From NCBI GenBank assembly GCA_001465935.1, contig LNKV01000009.1, forward strand, positions 852,336-916,335: 64,000 bases of DNA. Direction: 5' to 3'. The notes beneath the pieces are model-generated. The model made no database searches. It was given only the letters and a program-made list of their open reading frames with translations, and was not told the DNA's origin. This DNA is from Clarireedia homoeocarpa. Lineage: Eukaryota; Ascomycota; Leotiomycetes; Helotiales; Rutstroemiaceae. Positions within the stretch are counted from its first letter, which is position 1, and each line of letters opens with the position of its first letter. Below, one piece after another: positions 59,501 through 64,000 of the stretch. The position numbers were made by a program, and so were the translations under genes.

Positions 59501-59690
59501 ACTTTTATCTTATAATTAATATTATATAAAGAATAAAGATTATATATAATATTTTAAACTATATATTTATATAAATCTAATATTATTTATATAATCTAAA
59601 AAGATATAAAAGAGTTAAACTAAGTAGAAATTTATAAGATTAATAGAATATAAAGTATATAATTATAATAATATATTATTATTATATATA
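56505..59690. repeat. Extreme A/T isochore, RIP-type
   Basis: More than 3 kb of nearly pure A and T, with only scattered G or C and no reading frame longer than a few codons. One undetermined base (n) sits at 57577. The composition changes abruptly just after the SPB1 stop. Fungal blocks of this kind are usually transposons mutated by RIP (C to T changes on both strands) until unreadable; no element ends or coding remnants can be made out. From about 59690 to 60130 composition rises gradually, with non-repetitive sequence before the HET gene. Confidence 0.88.
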
Positions 59691-60129
59691 AGTTGTTATC
59701 TCGTATATTTATAAGTTACACTTATATTAGTCTAAGGTCCGCTAGCTATTATCTATACTACTTAGTTGTATATATAATATCCCTCTTATTCAGTAATTAG
59801 TTTTATAGTTTAATATTCTAAGGTCATTCAGCACTTTTATTAGTGGTCTCGTCACAATAACGCGTTTATATCGCGTTCTATATATCAATATATTCCCTTT
59901 CGACTTTAGAATTAGATGAGTATACAGAGTATATAATGATCTTACTAGCTATAGATATACTGGAATTATAGTGTAAATGAACTATAGACGTATAGAGCTA
60001 AGAGTGATCTTACCTCGTGGGCACAAATCCAAAAGGGGTCCGTGGTAAACAGATTTAACGGTTACTTCCAGAAGGCTCTCTCTGGAGGAAATAATTCCTT
60101 ATTTTGAACCTTCAGAATAATCTCCGGAT
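59691..60129. other. Transition zone downstream of the HET gene
   Basis: Intermediate composition; probably the 3' flank of the gene on the minus strand. The nonamer TCTAAGGTC occurs twice (near 59741 and 59818). No gene seen. Confidence 0.5.
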
Positions 60130-63108
60130 TCATCGAATCGTAACACTTCTATTACATACTGCTTTATTATCAAGGTCGTAGCCCACCTCTTTCATAAGTC
60201 TCCTTGTTCCGAGCTTGTGAGCTAATAAATCAAAATCGCAATTACCGAGTTCCTCTATAAGTCTGCGGCGGAACTCGATAAGTTGCGACCAGATTCTTGC
60301 TCGTTCATCCATCGTGGTTTTCATGTGATCCCAATCCCAGTACAGTCTGTTGGGAGATCCGCCTCTTAGATCTTCTCCTTCGAGATATTTATAGGCTATC
60401 TCTTTAGTCATACACCAGGTTCTCCACCCATACCAGTTAGAATGTTCAGACAAAACCCCGGCAATAGAATTGTAATAACCCCATATGCTCTCTGCGATCT
60501 GTTGAAGGTCGTAACCTGGAAGTTTATCGATGAATGGCATAATATGATAACTTGTATAGTGCATATGATCGAGTAAATCGAAAGTACATATTTGCCATTC
60601 CCTAAGTCTAGTTAAGGTATGTTTTGGATCATCATTTTTACCGATGCTATCTTTCGAGTTGTCATATTTAAGCGTTATATCTCGAGCTGTAGTATACGCC
60701 TTAGATGGGTCGAGGATGAATAGACTGAGAAAGTTGGCGAATCTAAATCCTATTTCATCTACACTTGGTATCCCGTGATCTTCCTGAAACGATGTCAAGC
60801 TAGTCAAGCCTTCGAGCGAGTGTATGTAATCAGCAAAGAATTCAAGCTTGGCCGGATCACGAAACATCGATATGCACTCTCTCTCAAATTCTCCCCATGT
60901 AGCCCATAACCTCTGTTCCTTTTCGTGAAAGTCGAGGAAATTGATGGATATCAAACTTTCAAGTACTTTTACAAGCTCTTGATCCCAGTAGACTTCTGGG
61001 TTATTTCCACTTGTTTTCCATATAAAGTCTAGATCTCTCAGAAGGGGAAATTCGTTAGGTCGGGAAATAACTCCGTCTCTAGCAAATTCTCGTTCTTTTT
61101 CTGAGATAGGTAGTAGGCAGAGCAATGCGGGCAGAGGAACAAAGCGTCTAGCAGTGATCAAAGCGCCTATATTTTTAACGCCGAGAAGGGTGAATTCCTC
61201 TTTCCCGTCGATTGGATTGAGGATGAGTGCTAGCGAGTACTTTGGAGCAGGTATAAGAACACAAATGTGATTTGGAATAAAGTTGTGACAGCGGAAATTA
61301 AAACCATCGGAATCATCGGAATCATCGGAATCATAGCCTATACCTTTTCTAGCTGTTTTAGTTCTTCTGGATTTTCTGGCCTCTATATCTTCTCTGGCTC
61401 TAGCTATTCTTGCATTATTAGGATCAGAATAGCCTGTGTTCGTATAATATAACGCAATAGAGAGTGTTCTGTCGTAGTTTCGTAACATTAGGATGTCCCG
61501 TTTTACGCGTTCAAAACTAGAAGCGTGCGCCGAAAGTAGGATCCCTTCAAGCTTGAGAGCACCCGTAACCGAGACTTGAAAACTTTTGAAATATTCGCGG
61601 TGCACGTGCCCGGAAGGGTTATATATCGGCATATTGAAGATTTTATCGAGGTCATGTTCGTTCAAGCCGTCCTTGTCCAGGTTGTCTTCGTCCCAAAAGT
61701 CGTCATGAGAAAGTGGCCTAAGGAAAGAAGCCGGAACCAAGCGAGGTGAATTTAAGCTACAAGCCGCCCAGTTAGGTACCCAAGACGGCAGGGAGCTTGA
61801 TAATGGAGTCCGGGTAGTGAGCTCCAAAACCGACAAAAGCCCCTCGTATTTGATGAGAAGTGCTGCTATCCCGGTATATACCTCCTCAACGGAGAGGCTA
61901 TAGTTGGGTTTGAGGCTATAGTTGGGTTCGAGGCTATAGCTCGGTTTGCGGATATCGTACCGTTTGAGCTTATGATTCCATATACGCTCCTTTCGATCGA
62001 TTGTTATGAGGCTAAGTAACCCGAAAACTTTATCTCTCGGATCCGAACAGTGGCATGAGATAGTATCTTGAAGCAATGAGTAAAGATCATTGTCCTCGTC
62101 CTTCCTCCATAAATAACTATACTTGATCCATGCCGGGACAGTTTCCTCAAGATCTAGAAGAGCCTTTAACGTGTCGGGAAGAAGTAAGGGAATGAAAGTC
62201 TCAGAGGTTCCACAGTAAAAGTACAGAGATTTGGCTAGCGCAACTTCTTGCACTATCCACAGGCGAGAGAAATATGGCCGTTTGAATAAGGCTTTTAGGG
62301 CACGAAGCTCTATAGCGTCGAGATTTCGAAGACGGACAGGGCTTTTAAGGACTTGCAAGGCGATAGGACTGTCTGTGTCTTCGTTGCCGAGATACACAAC
62401 CACAGACAATGCTGTCTTATATATTTGATTCATAAGCCCGACCTGTTGGTTCCGCTCGACATGATTATTTTGATCGATGCATATTGAATCGACCCAGAGT
62501 AAACGTGTCCTATCGGTATACCTGAGCCGACGAAGAGCCTTATAACAATTTCTTGTAACAATGAAGGCATCCCAAAACTGTCCCAAGTAAATCACATCTC
62601 CCCCAGGGGTATTATCGAGTGCCTCGGTGCTATCATAGTTTTCCCAGGTATATGACAGTGCTTCATAGTGCGAGAAATCGTTCAATCTGTATTTCGTCAA
62701 GGTGCCGTGTAATGGATCTTTTGGATTTCCCTTTGAGAGCTCAAGTATACGAATTTCGTCGGCCGAAGCTAGAGGCTCGTAATTGTGTAAGTAGAGCTGT
62801 GATGTCGCTTGATTATCATGATCCGCAGTAATAGCCCTCAATTGTTCTCGATGGACTTCCTTGAGACGTATATAGGAAGAGGTGCTTTCAGGAAGATAGC
62901 AAACCCATGATGGCCATGACAATGACATCTCTTGTCGCGGGGAAGCTGGCATATTCTGGGGAGCACGCTGTGGGAGGTCACAAAGTGATTCTATGTTATA
63001 CGGGTTGAACAACGATCCACATTGCACGCACGCAGGTAAATGATTGCTGTTCAACCTAATATCCGGGGCCCTACAAGATGAGGAATGCCATCGAGAGATA
63101 GGCGACAT
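60130..63108 (-). CDS. HET-domain heterokaryon-incompatibility protein
   Basis: Intronless protein of 992 residues, carrying a fungal HET domain, the effector module of self/non-self recognition and regulated cell death. Motifs: YEALSYTWE (about 148-156), RLLWVDSICIDQNN (about 202-215), ERNQQVGLMNQIY (218-230) and VVVYLGN (236-242), which are the three classical HET blocks. Upstream is a Cys-containing segment with CVQCGSLFNPYNIESLC. The long C-terminal part (about 290-992) has no recognisable NACHT, WD40 or ankyrin repeats. It contains a threefold YSL(K/E)PN-type repeat and a DSDDSDDSDDSDG run, both encoded by tandem repeats. Start: ATG at 63108, next to a composition change; MSLSW at residue 61 is an alternative. 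The frame is intact although it lies between A/T blocks, so it was not mutated by RIP or is under selection. Partner genes are not in view. Confidence 0.88.
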   Translation of the reverse strand: MSPISRWHSSSCRAPDIRLNSNHLPACVQCGSLFNPYNIESLCDLPQRAPQNMPASPRQEMSLSWPSWVCYLPESTSSYIRLKEVHREQLRAITADHDNQATSQLYLHNYEPLASADEIRILELSKGNPKDPLHGTLTKYRLNDFSHYEALSYTWENYDSTEALDNTPGGDVIYLGQFWDAFIVTRNCYKALRRLRYTDRTRLLWVDSICIDQNNHVERNQQVGLMNQIYKTALSVVVYLGNEDTDSPIALQVLKSPVRLRNLDAIELRALKALFKRPYFSRLWIVQEVALAKSLYFYCGTSETFIPLLLPDTLKALLDLEETVPAWIKYSYLWRKDEDNDLYSLLQDTISCHCSDPRDKVFGLLSLITIDRKERIWNHKLKRYDIRKPSYSLEPNYSLKPNYSLSVEEVYTGIAALLIKYEGLLSVLELTTRTPLSSSLPSWVPNWAACSLNSPRLVPASFLRPLSHDDFWDEDNLDKDGLNEHDLDKIFNMPIYNPSGHVHREYFKSFQVSVTGALKLEGILLSAHASSFERVKRDILMLRNYDRTLSIALYYTNTGYSDPNNARIARAREDIEARKSRRTKTARKGIGYDSDDSDDSDGFNFRCHNFIPNHICVLIPAPKYSLALILNPIDGKEEFTLLGVKNIGALITARRFVPLPALLCLLPISEKEREFARDGVISRPNEFPLLRDLDFIWKTSGNNPEVYWDQELVKVLESLISINFLDFHEKEQRLWATWGEFERECISMFRDPAKLEFFADYIHSLEGLTSLTSFQEDHGIPSVDEIGFRFANFLSLFILDPSKAYTTARDITLKYDNSKDSIGKNDDPKHTLTRLREWQICTFDLLDHMHYTSYHIMPFIDKLPGYDLQQIAESIWGYYNSIAGVLSEHSNWYGWRTWCMTKEIAYKYLEGEDLRGGSPNRLYWDWDHMKTTMDERARIWSQLIEFRRRLIEELGNCDFDLLAHKLGTRRLMKEVGYDLDNKAVCNRSVTIR
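61304..61333. repeat. 9-base tandem repeat inside HET gene
   Basis: Units of ATCATCGGA on the + strand, three to four copies, encode the Asp-Ser-Asp repeats on the minus strand. Confidence 0.9.
61894..61947. repeat. 18-base tandem repeat inside HET gene
   Basis: Three direct copies of an 18-base unit (GAGGCTATAGTTGGGTTT type), differing at a few bases, encode a six-residue repeat with YSL and PN. Confidence 0.92.
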
Positions 63109-63299
63109 TCTTCTAGCGCGGTGTTTTGTAATATCTGCTCTCTGGCTCTCGTCGAAGCGCTGATACTAGGTTGGGAAACAAGAGAAAGCGAGAAATTTAT
63201 AAACTTTTCCGATATAATCCACTAAATACGTTCTTTATGCCAGTATACGCTTTAGTGGGCGCAAGCGAATATCGGAAAGTAAGTGAATACACGAAAAAT

Positions 63300-64000
63300 C
63301 ATTTTAAAATATATAAGAATTTTATTTTTCTCACTAAATTTATATATAATTTATAAAGTTTAAATATAGTATTTTATAAGTATTTTTTATAAAAGGTATT
63401 AATATAACTTATATAAAATTCTAATAAATTTATAATAAATATATATTAGATTTTTAAAATTAATAAATTAACGTTAATATAATATAAATATTAAAAAGTA
63501 TATATAATTATTTTATAAGAAAACTAAAATCGAATATTTTTAATAGTTTAAAAAACTATTTTTATTATTTAAATTATTATTTTTAAAATAATAATTTCAA
63601 ATATTTTTTAAAAATTATAAATATATTAAAATATAAAATATAATAAAAATAAAAAAATAATTTAAAAATTAAATTAAAATTTAAAAGAAATATAAAATTA
63701 TAATTAATAAATAATAAAACTTTAAATAAAAACTAAATAATATAAAATAATATACTATTTAATATTATTAAATAATATATTTAATTTTATTTAAAAATAA
63801 TAAAAATTTATATATATAAATAATTTTTTTTTAATATAAAAAACTTTTTATTTAATTTAATTTAATTAATTTTAATTATAATTTATTATCTATTATTATA
63901 ATTATTAATTTTCTATATAATTATTTTTAATAATAAACTTATAATAATATATTATAAGAAAAAATTATATTATTTTTAAAATTAATAATTAGAAAATTAA
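63300..64000. repeat. Second A/T isochore, RIP-type
   Basis: Nearly pure A/T sequence to the window end, like 56505-59690. Positions 63109-63300 between it and the HET start have ordinary composition and probably hold the promoter. Confidence 0.85.

Noticed and set aside
56505..59690. Mitochondrial DNA insert as explanation of the A/T block
   Set aside because: No recognisable mitochondrial genes or tRNAs, and composition is more extreme than fungal mitochondrial coding DNA; RIP decay fits better.

Overview
The window comes from a filamentous ascomycete. Most genes are broken by short introns of about 46-100 bases with GT..AG ends and CTAAC/CTGAC-type branch points, the proteins are typical of Pezizomycotina, and nearly pure A/T blocks surround a single HET-domain gene, as in genomes that have passed through repeat-induced point mutation (RIP). 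Leotiomycetes (the Botrytis/Sclerotinia side) would fit, but that is only an impression. I find 18 intact protein genes plus one HET gene, one clear pseudogene, no tRNA or rRNA, no CRISPR and no intact transposon.

Layout. 1-3128: long leader region without a gene. 3129-5021: homeobox transcription factor. 6449-11610: P4-ATPase lipid flippase (Dnf3-like). 12553-13698 (-): AHA1. 16077-17070: small four-helix membrane protein. 18100-19623 (-): BTB-like protein. 20788-23420 (-): decayed RGS-LOV blue-light receptor. 25752-27249: haem-oxygenase-like tail-anchored protein. 27672-29170 (-): SLC35F-type transporter. 30288-31254 (-) and 31785-32469 (+): YPT7 and ATG16, head to head. 32776-34450 (-): DOT1. 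35888-38016 (-): eIF4B. 38586-39525: small membrane protein. 39836-45326 (-): RRP5. 46363-49103: YML020W-like hydrolase-fold protein. 49386-50734 (-): JMJD7-like oxygenase. 51258-53476 (-): CDT2. 53890-56504: SPB1. 56505-59690: extreme A/T isochore. 60130-63108 (-): intronless HET-domain gene. 63300-64000: second A/T block.

How the genes relate. These are eukaryotic single-gene units, not operons. Themes do recur: RRP5 and SPB1 act in rRNA processing and modification and eIF4B in translation initiation; YPT7 and ATG16 act in vacuole fusion and autophagy and share one 530-base promoter region; DOT1 and CDT2 act on chromatin and S-phase control. Several neighbours are, from memory, also linked in budding yeast (the SLC35F-type gene with DOT1, and a set on chromosome XIII), suggesting old gene-order conservation.

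The most notable items are the RGS-LOV pseudogene (four frame breaks and one nonsense codon in an otherwise recognisable photoreceptor), a candidate 3-base microexon plus a 4-base first coding exon in the eIF4B gene, and the HET gene preserved as a 3-kb island between A/T isochores. Exon borders were placed by eye from splice signals and frame continuity; each spliced coding length is a multiple of three.
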